Shown here one piece after another: positions 47,554 through 57,726 of a DNA stretch of 64,000 bases. The stretch lies in NCBI GenBank assembly GCA_963830165.1, contig CAWHKZ010000008.1, positions 310,001 to 374,000 of the forward strand. Reading direction: 5' to 3'. This stretch comes from Bog-756 sp963830165 (lineage in GTDB: Bacteria; Actinomycetota; Acidimicrobiia; Acidimicrobiales; RAAP-2). Position 1 is the first letter of the stretch. Every line of letters begins with the position of its first letter. The position numbers and the translations under genes were made by a program. The notes under the pieces were generated by a model that worked only from the letters and a program-made list of their open reading frames with translations, was not told the DNA's origin and made no database searches.

Positions 47554-48351
47554 ACTCCCTCCGCGAGTACCGGACGCCCCTACTCACCGCGGGTGGAGCC
47601 TTCATCGTGGCCATCATCCTGTGGCTGGCGTTGATCTCCCCGCAGAACTCGAAGCTGACGTCGCTACAGGCTCAGAGCACGCAGCTCCAGGGCCAGGAGG
47701 TGACGCTTCAGGCCCGTCTGACCGCACTGCAGTCCGAGGGCCAGAAGCTGTCGTCGAACTGCGCCGACCTGGTCGAAGATCAGCACCCAGATCCCCTCCG
47801 TCCAGACGCCCACCGACGTCGACGCCGAGGAGTCCAGCTTCGAGAGCCAGTTCAACGCTCTGGCCGGCAGCTCGGGTGTGACCCTGGCCCAGTTCAGCGG
47901 GTTCACTCCGGCCGGCACCACGGCCGGACGGGTCCGCTGGCGACCCCATCGCGCGTCGACCGCCCGTCGACGCGCTACACCGGCGGATGTGACCGCCGTG
48001 CCCACCACCCTCACCGTGCAGGGCAACTTCGGGCAGATCATGTCGTTCGTCAACGGCCTCGACAGCTTCCCCCGGCTCTTCGTGATCCAGAAGTTCGTCC
48101 TCGGCTACGGGGCGGCCTCCAGCCAGCGTCGACGAGTTCGGCGGCCAGCGCGGCCACGGCATCGAGGCTCGGCGGGCGCCTCCAGCGCCTCGGTCGCCCT
48201 CAGCCCGCCGCTGTGGGTCGGTGGCACGCCGACCTCGGCGTCGGCCGGCCCCTACAACCTGGCGATCACCGGGTCGATCTACTACACGTCGACACCCGAC
48301 GCCCTGGACGCCTGCACCAAGGCGACGGCCGCCCAGTCCTCGGCCAAGTAG
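47550..48351 (+). CDS. pilO: PilO-like pilus assembly protein, frame interrupted
   Basis: Inner-membrane partner of PilN: one N-terminal helix (PLLTAGGAFIVAIILWLALI), a coiled coil (LTSLQAQSTQLQGQEVTLQA), then the ferredoxin-like part (VPTTLTVQGNFGQIMSFVNG). Breaks lie near 47770, 47935 and 48125. ATG at 47550 overlaps the pilM-pilN stop (ATGA). The N-terminus and context make the call secure despite low sequence conservation. Confidence 0.82.
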
Positions 48352-48411
48352 GCCACCGGGAAGGCCCGGACCTCGACGGGTCGGTCGTCCGGTCGTGAGC
48401 TACCGCGACCC

Positions 48412-49796
48412 TCAGACCCCGCTGACCTGCATGTCACCGATGGCCAGGGTCTGGCCGGCGGCGATCGAGGGCAGCCACTCGACGTCGGCCCCCACGGCCA
48501 CCAGCGACAGCAGCATCCGCTGGAGGGTGGAGGCCACGGTGATCTCCCGGACGGGCTCGGCCAGCCGCCCGTCGCGGATCATGAGCCCCTCGGCCCCGAC
48601 GGAGAAGTCGCCGCTGATCGGGTTCACCCCCGAGTGGACCCCGGTCATCGACTGGACGAAGAGCCCCTCCCCCACCGCGGCCAGCACCCCGTCCTCGTCG
48701 TAGCCCTCGGGACCGGGCGCGAGCGTCAGGGCGCGGCACCCCGGCCCCGGCGTGCCGGCGTACCCGCCGCGCACCGCCGACCCCGTCGAGGCCACCCCCG
48801 CCCGCGAGGCGGAGACGGTGTCGTACAGGAACCCCTGCAGGACGCCCGAGTCGATCAGCACGTTGCGACGACAGGCCAGGCCCTCGGCGTCGTAGGCGGC
48901 CGCCCCGTAGGCCCGGGGGTCGGTGGGGTCGTCGACCAGGGTGAGGCCGTGGTGGCCCACCTGCTCGCCGATGCGCCCGGCGAAGAACGACCGGCCCTTG
49001 GCCACCGCCTCGCCCGACAGGGCCGAGGACACGATCGACAGCAGCGTGGTCGCCATGCGGCGGTCGAACACCACCGTCGAGCGGCCCGAGGGCCCCTTGG
49101 TGGCCCCGAGGAGCCGGACCGCCCGGGTCACCGCGTCCTCGCAGGCCCGGTCGGGGTCGAGTCCCTCGAAGCCACGGCCCACGCTGTAGCCGCCGCCGGT
49201 CTGGCTGCCCTCGCCCTCGCCGGCGATGACGCCCACCGACAGGTAGCCCGAGGTCTTGCGCGACGACGACCGGATGCCCGTGGTCGAGACCAGGGCCGAC
49301 TCGGAGGCCACGTCGCCGTAGTCGGCCGACGAGACCTGGCGGATCCTCGGGTCGGCCGCCCGGGCCCGGGCCTCGAGGGTGAGGGCCAGCTCCACCTTGC
49401 GCTCCGTGGGTACGCCGGCCAGCCCCTCGTCCCAGAGGTCCACCGGCACGGCCTCGACCCCGTCGGGCACGGCCAGGCGGACGTGGTCGTCGGCGGTGGC
49501 GAAGCGGGCGTTGTCCCGGGCCTCGGCCAGCGTCTCGCCCAGCACGGACTCGTCGAGCGAGCCGGCCCAGGCGAAGCCCAGCCGGTGGTCGACGATGACC
49601 CGGACGCCGATCCCGGCCGACGTGGCCGAGGTCAGCGACTCCACCTCGCCGTCGTAGGCCCGGACCTCCGTCTCGGTGCCCCGGGCCACGTAGACCTCGA
49701 CCTCCTCGCCGGCGGTCGCCCAGCCGGCCACCCGCTCGGCCAGGGCCACCAGGTCGGCGGTGCCGCCCTCGCCGTCTCCTCCGTGGCGGTGCTCAC
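48412..49796 (-). CDS. tldE: TldE/PmbA-like metalloprotease subunit, start interrupted
   Basis: A TldE (PmbA) protein of about 460 residues, partner of TldD, which together form a zinc protease acting on unfolded or peptide substrates (including bacteriocin precursors and CcdA in E. coli). ETEVRAYDGEVESLTSATSA and GSSGGYSVGRG-like regions, and the end SGDFSVGAEGLMIRDGRLAE fit the family; TldE lacks the HExxxH of TldD, as here. The start is GTG at 49796, overlapping the tldD stop (GTGA); a break near 49755 separates it from the body. Confidence 0.88.
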
Positions 49797-51185
49797 TCGG
49801 CCGTCCCCCCGATGGTCACGCCGGTCAGGCGCATGGTGGCCTGGCCGCAGCCGACGGGCACGCTCTGGCCGTCCTTGCCGCAGGTACCCGGCGTCATCGA
49901 GAAGTCGGTCGCCACGGCATCGATGCGCTTGAGGATCTCGGGTCCGTTGCCGATCAGGTTGGCGTCCCGCAGCGGCTCGGTGATCTTCCCGTCCTCGATC
50001 AGGTAGGCCATCGTCGTGCCGAACACGAAGTCGCCGGTCGTGGTGTTGACCTGGCCACCGCCGAGCTTGGCCACGTAGACCCCCCGGGGGGTCTGGGCCA
50101 CGATCTCGTCGGCGTCGTCCTCGCCGGGGAGGAGGAACGTATTGGTCATGCGGACCATGGGCAGGTCCCGGTAGGACTGGCGCCGACCGTTGCCCGACGA
50201 GATGCGCCCCTCCTTCCTGGCCCGCAGGTAGTCCCACAGGTAGTCGGTGAGGACCCCGTTCTCGATCAGGACGTTGCGCTGGGCGTGGCGGCCCTCGTCG
50301 TCGACCACGAACGTGCCCCACTCCGAGCCGACCGTGCCGTCGTCGACCAGGGTCACGAGGGGGCTCGCCACGAGCTCGCCGACCTTGCCCGTGTAGACCG
50401 AGGCGTCCTTCACGATGTGGTCGGCCTCGAGGCCGTGGCCGCACGCCTCGTGGAAGAGGATGCCGCCGCTGCCGCCGGCCAGCACCACCGGCAGTTCGCC
50501 CGAGGGCGCCGGCCGGGCCGAGAGCTTGGCCAGCGCCTGGGCGGCCGCCGTTCGGGCCAGCTCCTCGACCGACACCTCGTCGAACAGCTCGAACCCGAGG
50601 GTGCGGGCCGCCGTCTCGTAGCCGGTCTGCATGCCCGGTGTCGCCCAGGGCCACGCACGACACGGAGAACCGGGTGCGGGACTGCTCGTCGCCGGCCAGC
50701 AGTCCGTCGGAGTTGGCGATCAGGACCCGCCGGCGGGAGGAGCCGAATCCGGCCTGGACCTGGCTGATCGCATCGCCCGAGGCCCGGGCCGCGTCGTCGG
50801 CCCGCTGCAGCAGGTCGAGGGCGTCGGCCTTCGATCCGACGGTCGGCGCCGGTCGGTCGCCCCGGTCGGTCGCCGGGTCGCCCGACAGGCGGCCGACGTC
50901 GGCCGAGCGCGACCCTCCTCCGCTCCGGGCCACGGCGGACGCCGCCTCGGCCGCCCGGAGCAGACCCCGCTCGCTGAGGTCGGCGGTGTGGGCGAACCCC
51001 GTGGTCTCGCCCGTGACCACCCGGATTCCGGCACCCCGCTCCCGCCCCGAGGACAGCTCCTCGACCCGCCCGTCGTCGAGCAGGGCCGACGAGTTGGAGC
51101 GGTCCTCGGCGAACACCTCGGCGAAGTCGCCGCCATTGCGCAGCGCTTCCGCCAGTACCCGTTCCAGCACGGGGGTATCGATCAC
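49793..51185 (-). CDS. tldD: TldD-like metalloprotease, frame interrupted
   Basis: A TldD of about 464 residues. The zinc motif is GGILFHEACGHGLEADHIVK (HExxxH), followed by VDDEGRHAQRNVLIENGVLT and GVYVAKLGGGQVNTTTGDFV. The N-terminal part (LERVLAEALRNGGDFAEVFA) is in another frame; the break is near 50635. GTG at 51185 is the first start in the frame, with the divergent thioesterase beginning at 51256. Confidence 0.9.
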
Positions 51186-51255
51186 GTCGGCCTCCTCGCT
51201 CGACTGCACGGCGCCCGGATGGCCGACGTCAGTGTCCGTCGCGTATCGTACCGGC

Positions 51256-51633
51256 GTGGCCCCCCGTACCGGTCTGTCCGCCCGCATCGAGCTCGAGGTG
51301 ACCGACGACGACACGGCCGAGGCCTTCCACACGGGCACGGTGCCGGTCCTCGCCACCCCCCGCCTGGTCGCCCTGTGCGAGGAGGCCAGCTGCCTGGCCG
51401 TCGAGGGGCACCTCCCCGAAGGTGGCACGTCCGTCGCCAAGCGGGTCCAGTTCGACCATCTGGTGCCGGTCGGCGTGGGCGGCACGGTCTGGGCCGAGGC
51501 CACCCTCGATCGCATCGAGGGTCGCCGACTGGTGTTCACCGTGTCGGTGTCCGAGCGCAGCGGCCTGGTGGCCGCGGGCAAGCTGGTGCGGGTCGTCGTC
51601 GACCGCGACACCTTCCTCGGCAACGTCCGCTGA
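51256..51633 (+). CDS. Hot-dog thioesterase (FlK-like)
   Basis: A 125-residue single hot-dog protein. VLATPRLVALCEEASCLAVE has the Thr/Glu of the fluoroacetyl-CoA thioesterase group, and VQFDHLVPVGVGGTVWAEAT the following strand with the His. FlK proteins hydrolyse fluoroacetyl-CoA; general members cleave other acyl-CoAs. GTG at 51256. The substrate is not known. Confidence 0.82.
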   Translation: MAPRTGLSARIELEVTDDDTAEAFHTGTVPVLATPRLVALCEEASCLAVEGHLPEGGTSVAKRVQFDHLVPVGVGGTVWAEATLDRIEGRRLVFTVSVSERSGLVAAGKLVRVVVDRDTFLGNVR

Positions 51634-51767
51634 GCCGCCGGCTCCGTACGTCCGGCGGGCCGTCCCTACCGTGCACTCCGGTGCCCGATCCCGCTCCGGA
51701 GGGCGTTCCAGGGGAGCCCTGCCCCGGGGACCGCGCTGGTAGCCTGACCACGAAGGCGACCCCTGAC

Positions 51768-53774
51768 ATGATCCTGGAACACATCGACAGTCCGGCAGAC
51801 CTCCGGGCCCTGACCCCCGACGAGCTGGCCGTCCTGTCCCAGGAGATCCGGGACTTCATCGTGGACGCCGTCACCCGGACCGGGGGGCACCTCGGCTCCA
51901 ACCTCGGCGTGGTCGAGCTGACCCTGGCCCTGCACCGCACCTTCGACTCGCCCCGCGACCTGCTGCTGTGGGACACCGGCCACCAGGCCTACGTGCACAA
52001 GCTGGTCACCGGCCGGCGTGACGCCTTCACCCACCTGCGCCAGGAGGACGGACTCTCCGGCTACCCGAGCCGCACCGAGTCCGAGCACGACTGGGTGGAG
52101 AACAGCCACGCCTCGGCCGTCCTGAGCTACGCCCACGGCATGGCCACCGCCTTCGAGCTGCAGGGCAAGGACCGGCGGGTCGTCGCCGTGGTCGGCGACG
52201 GGGCCCTGACCGGCGGCATGGCCTACGAGGCGCTCAACAACCTCGGCCATTCGGGCAAGCGGGTCGTCATCGTCCTCAACGACAACGGCCGCTCCTACGC
52301 CCCGACCGTCTCCCAGCTCTCCCTCAGCCTCACCCACCTGCGCCTGAGCCCGGCCTACATCCAGGCCCGTCAGCGCCTCCGGCACCTGCTCCGCGAGCTG
52401 CCGGCCGTCGGCGAGCTGGCCTACTCCGGCGTCCACGGCCTGACCAGCGCGCTGCGCGAAGTGGTCACGCCCCACACCTTCTTCGAGGCCCTGGGCATCC
52501 GCTACGTGGGCCCCATCGACGGCCACGACATCGCCGGCGTCGAGCAGGCCCTGGCCAACGCCGCCGGGTGGGAAGGGCCGATCGTGGTCCACGTCCTGAC
52601 CCAGAAGGGTCGAGGGTACGCGCCGGCCGAGGAGGACGACGTCCAGCGCCTGCACGACGTGAAGGTGCAGTCCCCCGGGCCGCCCTCCCTCGACGGCCCC
52701 GACGCCGCGGTCGGAACCGCGGCGCCGATGCTCCAGAACGCGTCGCTGTCCATCGGCGGCTCGGACATCGCCCCCGACGTGGCGGTGACCACGTACACCC
52801 ACGCCTTCACCCGGGCCCTCCTGCTCCACGCCGAAGCCGACCCCCGCATCGTGGCCATCACCGCGGCCATGCCCGGCCCCACCGGCCTCCTGCCGTTCGA
52901 GGCCCGGTTCCCCGAGCGCTTCGTCGACGTCGGCATCGCCGAACAGCACGCACTGACGTCGGCCGCGGGCATGGCCATGGCCGGACTGCGGCCCGTGGTG
53001 GCCGTCTACTCGACCTTCCTCTCGCGTGCCTTCGACCAGGCCAACCTCGACATCGGGCTCCACCGGCTGCCCGTGGTGCTGGTCCTCGACCGGGCCGGCA
53101 TCACCGGGGACGACGGGCCGAGCCACCACGGCGTGCTCGACATGGCCCTCTGCCTGTCGATCCCGGGCATGACGGTCTTCGCCCCCTCCTCGGCTCCCGA
53201 GGTGGAGGCGATGCTCGCCACCGCCCTCACCCTGGACGGGCCGTCGGCCATCCGCTTCCCGAAGACGCCGGCGCCGGTCGTGGACCCCGGATCCGAGGGA
53301 TCCGGGCTGGAGGCGCGCCTGGTGCGGGAGGGCGACGGCTCGGTCTGCATCCTGGCGATCGGCAAGATGCTCGGCGCGGCCGTGGCCGCCGCCCGCCGGC
53401 TCGATGCCGAGGGGATCGACGTGACCGTGTGGGACCCGCGCGTGGTCTCCCATCCCGACCCGGGCATGCTGGCCGACGCCGCCCGCCACGCGCTCGTGCT
53501 CACCGTGGAGGACGGGGTCCGCCAAGGTGGGGCCGGGATGTTCCTGGGCGACGCCCTGCGGGCGGCCGTGCCGCTCGGCTCCTGCCCGCCGGTCGTCCAC
53601 CGGGGCGTGCCCCGTGCCTTCCTGGCCCAGGGCCGGCCCGACCGGATCCTGGCCCGGCTCGGCCTCGACGAGGACGGCGTGGTGCGCACCGTCCGCGAGG
53701 CCATGGCCGACCTCCAGCACCCGGCCGAGCTCCGCAGCCCGGCCGACCATCCCGGCTCCGACCTCCAGGCCTGA
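51768..53774 (+). CDS. dxs: 1-deoxy-D-xylulose-5-phosphate synthase
   Basis: A 668-residue TPP enzyme, first step of the MEP isoprenoid pathway (pyruvate plus glyceraldehyde 3-phosphate). GGHLGSNLGVVELTLALHR, VVGDGALTGGMAYEALNNLG (TPP/metal site), VLNDNGRSYAPTVSQLS, then DVGIAEQHALTSAAGMAMAG (transketolase active-site Glu) and DRAGITGDDGPSHHGVLDMA are all present. The frame is intact and the length is normal. ATG at 51768. Confidence 0.97.
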   Translation: MILEHIDSPADLRALTPDELAVLSQEIRDFIVDAVTRTGGHLGSNLGVVELTLALHRTFDSPRDLLLWDTGHQAYVHKLVTGRRDAFTHLRQEDGLSGYPSRTESEHDWVENSHASAVLSYAHGMATAFELQGKDRRVVAVVGDGALTGGMAYEALNNLGHSGKRVVIVLNDNGRSYAPTVSQLSLSLTHLRLSPAYIQARQRLRHLLRELPAVGELAYSGVHGLTSALREVVTPHTFFEALGIRYVGPIDGHDIAGVEQALANAAGWEGPIVVHVLTQKGRGYAPAEEDDVQRLHDVKVQSPGPPSLDGPDAAVGTAAPMLQNASLSIGGSDIAPDVAVTTYTHAFTRALLLHAEADPRIVAITAAMPGPTGLLPFEARFPERFVDVGIAEQHALTSAAGMAMAGLRPVVAVYSTFLSRAFDQANLDIGLHRLPVVLVLDRAGITGDDGPSHHGVLDMALCLSIPGMTVFAPSSAPEVEAMLATALTLDGPSAIRFPKTPAPVVDPGSEGSGLEARLVREGDGSVCILAIGKMLGAAVAAARRLDAEGIDVTVWDPRVVSHPDPGMLADAARHALVLTVEDGVRQGGAGMFLGDALRAAVPLGSCPPVVHRGVPRAFLAQGRPDRILARLGLDEDGVVRTVREAMADLQHPAELRSPADHPGSDLQA

Positions 53775-53870
53775 GGCCCGCCGGCCCCGTCCTGGGTGCG
53801 CACCGGCGGTGGCACGAGCCGCGCGGGGCGGTATCCCCGCAGCTCACGAAGGGGCTCCCGTCGCGGGAAC

Positions 53871-53884
53871 AGAAACCTGTTCTA
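53871..53884. promoter_or_regulatory. KstR-like operator, near-match
   Basis: AGAAACCTGTTCTA matches the mycobacterial KstR consensus TnnAACnnGTTnnA at 7 of 8 fixed positions. It lies 12 bases before the ligase ATG and overlaps a possible -10 (TACTAT). It also forms part of the inverted repeat GAACAG-AAAC-CTGTTC. Confidence 0.5.
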
Positions 53885-53896
53885 CTATCTGCCGCG

Positions 53897-55542
53897 ATGA
53901 GCACGTTCAACCTCGCCGACATGTTCGAGGCGTCCGTCGACGCCTACGGGGACCGGGAGTACCTGGTGGCTGCGGGCCAGCGCCGGACCTACGCCGAAAT
54001 GGAGGAACGGGCCAACCGACTGGCCCACTTCCTCGCCGCCCACGGCGTGGGGCCCGGCGACCACGTCGGCATCTACGCCCTCAACAGCGTCGAGTGGGTC
54101 GAGACGGCGTGGGCCGTGTTCAAGCTCCGGGCCATCTGGATCAACATCAACTACCGCTACGTGGAGGAGGAGCTCCGCTACCTCTTCGCCAACGCCGACC
54201 TGGTCGCCCTGGTCCACCATGCCGAGTACACGCCCCACGTGACCACGCTCCTGCCCGAGCTGCCCGCCCTCCGGCTCGTGATCGGTATCGACGACGGCTC
54301 GGGGGTCCCGCTCGGCGAGGCAACCGTCCCCTACGAGGAGGCGATGGCCGCGGGAGCGCCCGAGCGGGACTTCGCCCCCGGTCCGGGGACGACTACTACA
54401 TCCTCTACACCGGCGGGACGACCGGCATGCCCAAGGGTGTCGTCTGGCGCCACGAGGATGTCTTCTACGCACTCGGCGGCGGTGTGGACCCGACCACCAA
54501 CACCCGGGTGCAGGCTCCCGAGGAGATGGTGGAGAAGGGCCGGGGCGGCCAGCTCACCCTCCTGCCGATCGCGCCGCTCATGCACGGGGCCACGCAGTGG
54601 TGCGTCATGGGCCAGAGCTTCGTGGGCAACCGCACGATCCTGGTACCGAAGTTCGAGCCCCACGAGGTGTGGCGCCTGATCGAGTCCGAGAAGGCGAACT
54701 CGGTGATGATCACCGGCGACGCCATGGGAAAGCCACTCATCGAGGCCCTCGACGAGCCGGGCAGCAACTACGACCTCTCCTCGATGCTGGCCGTGACGTC
54801 GTCGGCCGCCCTGTTTTCGGCGCCGGTCAAGGACGAGTTCTTCCGCCACTTCCCGAACCTCGTGATCGTCGACGCCATCGGCTCGTCGGAGTCGGGCAAC
54901 AACGGCATGGCGACCCTGACCAAGGGTCACACGGCCATGAAGAGCGGACCCACGGTCAGCGTGCTGGGCGACACCGTCGTCTTCGACGAGGACCTGAATC
55001 CGGTCGTCGCCGGGTCGGGAGTGATCGGGAAGATCGCCCGGTCGGGGAACATCCCCGTCGGCTACTACAACGACCCGGTCAAGACGGCCGAGGTCTTCAT
55101 CACCGTGGACGGCACCCGCTACACGATGCCCGGCGACTTCGCCACGATCGAGGCGGACGGGACCATCACCCTGCTCGGACGGGGCTCGGTCTCCATCAAC
55201 TCGGGTGGCGAGAAGATCTTCCCCGAGGAGGTCGAGTCGGCCGTGCGATCCCACCCCGCCGTGCTGGACGCCATCGTGGTCGGGGCCCCGGACGACCGCT
55301 GGGGCCAGCGGGTGGCCGCCATCATCCAGCCCCGCGGCGGCACCGTGCCCACACTGGACGAGATCCAGGACCACTGTCGCGGCCACATCGCCGGGTACAA
55401 GGTGCCCCGGCAGCTCCACGTGGTGGAGACGATCGAGCGCTCCCCCAGCGGCAAGCCCGACTACCGCTGGGCGAACGCCATCGCCGCCGGGGCGCCCGAG
55501 GAGTCCGACGCCGGCGGGGCCCGCACGGCCTCGGGCACCTGA
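53897..55542 (+). CDS. Acyl-CoA synthetase (FadD-like), frame interrupted
   Basis: An ANL ligase of about 548 residues. YILYTGGTTGMPKGVVWRHE is the P-loop, VDAIGSSESGNNGMA the A5 region, GRGSVSINSGGEKIFPEEVE the hinge and RSPSGKPDYRWANAIA the Lys motif. It resembles FadD proteins of steroid and long-chain acyl catabolism. The frame breaks near 54385 (CCCCCGGTCCGGGG). ATG at 53897, downstream of the KstR-like site, supports regulation with other catabolic genes. Confidence 0.88.
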
Positions 55543-55557
55543 CCGGGGCCGGACGCC

Positions 55558-56191
55558 GTGCCCGTCGACCTGGCCACGGTGGCGGCCCCCTCGAGGTCGG
55601 CCGTGCTCACCATGGAGATCCAACGCGGGGTCGTCGGTGACCTGACCTCCTTTCCCCAGCTGGCCGACGCGGCCGCACGGGTCGGGGTGGTGCCGAACAC
55701 GGCCCGGGTGCTCCGGGCGGCCCGGGCGCTCGGAGTCCCGGTCGTCCACTGCACCGCCGAGTTCCGGGCCGACCGGGCCGGATCGACGGTCAACTGCCAG
55801 CTCATCGCCGCCATGGTCCGCAACCCTGACCACCTCCTGGTCGGGACGCCGCCGGTCGAGCTGTGCGACGGGCTCGGTCCCGAGCCGTCGGACCTGGTGT
55901 GCTCCCGACTCCACGGCGTGTCGCCCTTCTCGGGAACGTCACTCGACATCTGGCTGCGCAGCCTGGGGGTGGAGACGGTGGTGGCGACCGGGGTGTCGGT
56001 CAACCTCGGGCGTGCTCGGCCTGGCCATCGAGGCCTGCAATCTCGGTTACCAGGTCGTGGTGCCCCGCGACACCGTCGCCGGCATCCCAGCCGGGTATGC
56101 CGACGCCGTCCTCGACAACACCTTCCCGCTCATCACCACCCTGACCACCACGGACGCCCTGCTGGCGGCCTGGGGGGCCGACGGGGACTGA
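55558..56191 (+). CDS. Isochorismatase-like (cysteine hydrolase fold) protein, frame interrupted
   Basis: About 210 residues with the isochorismatase fold: SAVLTMEIQRGVVGDLTSFP, VPVVHCTAEFRAD, VETVVATGVSVN, then GVLGLAIEACNLGYQVVVPR. The usual catalytic Asp is Glu (TMEIQ) and the usual Cys after the ATGV segment is not seen, so the classical triad is incomplete and activity is doubtful. The break is near 56005. GTG at 55558, 15 bases after the ligase. Confidence 0.8.
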
Positions 56192-56267
56192 GCCCGACCC
56201 CGGGGGCGTCCCGGATCGCCGCTGCGGCGGCAGCTCCCCCGTTCCGACGCGAGTGCGCCCACCGACG

Positions 56268-56300
56268 ACGATGGCCGGGCCCCGGGGGCCCGGCCATCGT
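56268..56300. terminator. Terminator hairpin
   Basis: ACGATGGCCGGGCCCC pairs perfectly with GGGGCCCGGCCATCGT around a single G at the centre (the real loop will be larger). It separates the converging isochorismatase-like and luciferase-like genes. Confidence 0.8.
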
Positions 56301-56335
56301 GCGTTCCACTTCCGGGGCCGGTCGCGGCCCGGTGA

Positions 56336-57561
56336 CTACATCTTGCGGGTGCCGTCCAGCTGGATCAGGGCGTTGGTCGGCAGGCCCGGCACCGAGATGT
56401 CGGGGACCTCGTTCGCGAAGTCCGGGTACTTGCGCTGGGCGGTGGCCCGGTAGCGGGTGGTCGAGTGGACCTCGTCCTTGTCGAATTCGGGGATCACCTT
56501 GGTGCCGAAGACCTCCAGCATCTCGAGGACCTCCTCGTGCTCCAGGGAGTCGCTCGGGAGGCCGAACACCACCTGGTCGCACCCCACCGTCTGGTACTTC
56601 TCGACGCTGCTCGGCGACCTCCTCGGGGTTGCCGCACAGCAGCCAGCCCTCGGCGATCAGCCGGTCGAGTGCGTCGAGGTCGGCGACGCCCGGGATCGAC
56701 TCCGGCCAGGTCGGGCGCGTAGTCGGGCTTCGGGCATGGTGTCGTGGTACAGGCAGACCAGCGAGTACAGGTAGCCGCGGTAGTGGCGCAGGGCGATCTC
56801 GCGGGCCCGGTCGCGGTCGGACAGGCAGATGACCGAGTTGGTGATCATCACGTTGTCGTTCTTGAACTGCCCGATCGGGCTCGGTGCAGTTGGCGATGCC
56901 CTCCTTGTAGGAGTCGATGCGCCCCTTGAGCGAGAAGACCGGCTCGAAGTTGAAGGCGATGGCGCCGATCCCCATCTCGCCGGCCTGGACGAACGTCCCG
57001 GGATTGCCGCAGGCCACCCAGATCGGCGGGTGGCCCTTGCCGTAGGGCTTGGGGAGGACGTTGTGCGGCGTCGGCACGGTGAAGCTCTCGCCCTCGAACA
57101 TGTAGTCGCGCTGCTCCCACATCCGCGGGATCTCGCGGACGACCTCGTTCCACTCCGGCTTGGTGGAGTCCTTGTCCAGGATGTTGAACGACCTCATCTC
57201 GTGGCTGCCGGCGCCGCGGCCGGTACCCCACTCGAAGCGGTTGCGGGTCACGTGGTCGAGCATGGCCGCCCGCTCGGCGTAGCGGACCGGGTGCTCCTTG
57301 CGCGGGCTCAGGCTGTTGATGCCGGTGCCGAGGTGGATGCGCTCCGTGCGGGACGGCGACATAGCCCATGATCACTTCGGGCGCGGACATGTGCGAGTAC
57401 TCGGTCAGGGCGTGGTGCTCGCCGTACCAGGCGTACTTCCAGTTGTAGAGGTCGGCCTTGATGCCGAACTCGATCTCCCGCTCGAGCATCAGGTGCTCGG
57501 CGTCGGTGTCGCGGGACGCCGGTCCCGGGAGATACCCGTTGATGAAGATTCCGAACTCCAT
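56336..57561 (-). CDS. Luciferase-like flavin/F420-dependent oxidoreductase, frame interrupted
   Basis: A bacterial luciferase-like monooxygenase family protein of about 400 residues. EFGIFINGYLPGPASRDTDA, then GEHHALTEYSHMSAPEVIMG, RIHLGTGINSLSPRKEHPVR and HPPIWVACGNPGTFVQAGEM are the TIM-barrel signatures. Breaks near 57360, 56880, 56700 and 56605. ATG at 57561 with GAGGAG upstream. Whether it uses F420 or FMN is not decided by sequence alone; the cofC gene shows F420 is available. Confidence 0.85.
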
Positions 57562-57626
57562 GTCTGGGGCTCCTCTCGCTCGCGCGGAATCGTTGCTCCG
57601 GAACGGTAACAGTAGGCCTGCTAAAT

Positions 57627-57640
57627 TGCAACGTGTTCCA
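57627..57640. promoter_or_regulatory. KstR-like operator
   Basis: TGCAACGTGTTCCA matches TnnAACnnGTTnnA at all fixed positions. It sits between the divergent luciferase-like and fadD17-like genes, where one site could control both. Confidence 0.65.
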
Positions 57641-57726
57641 GATTTGTGCCTGGAGCGAGCCGCCGGGGGCCCGACCTCCGTCGGTGACGTACTGTCGCCT
57701 GTCGGCCGAACATCCTGAGGGAACCG

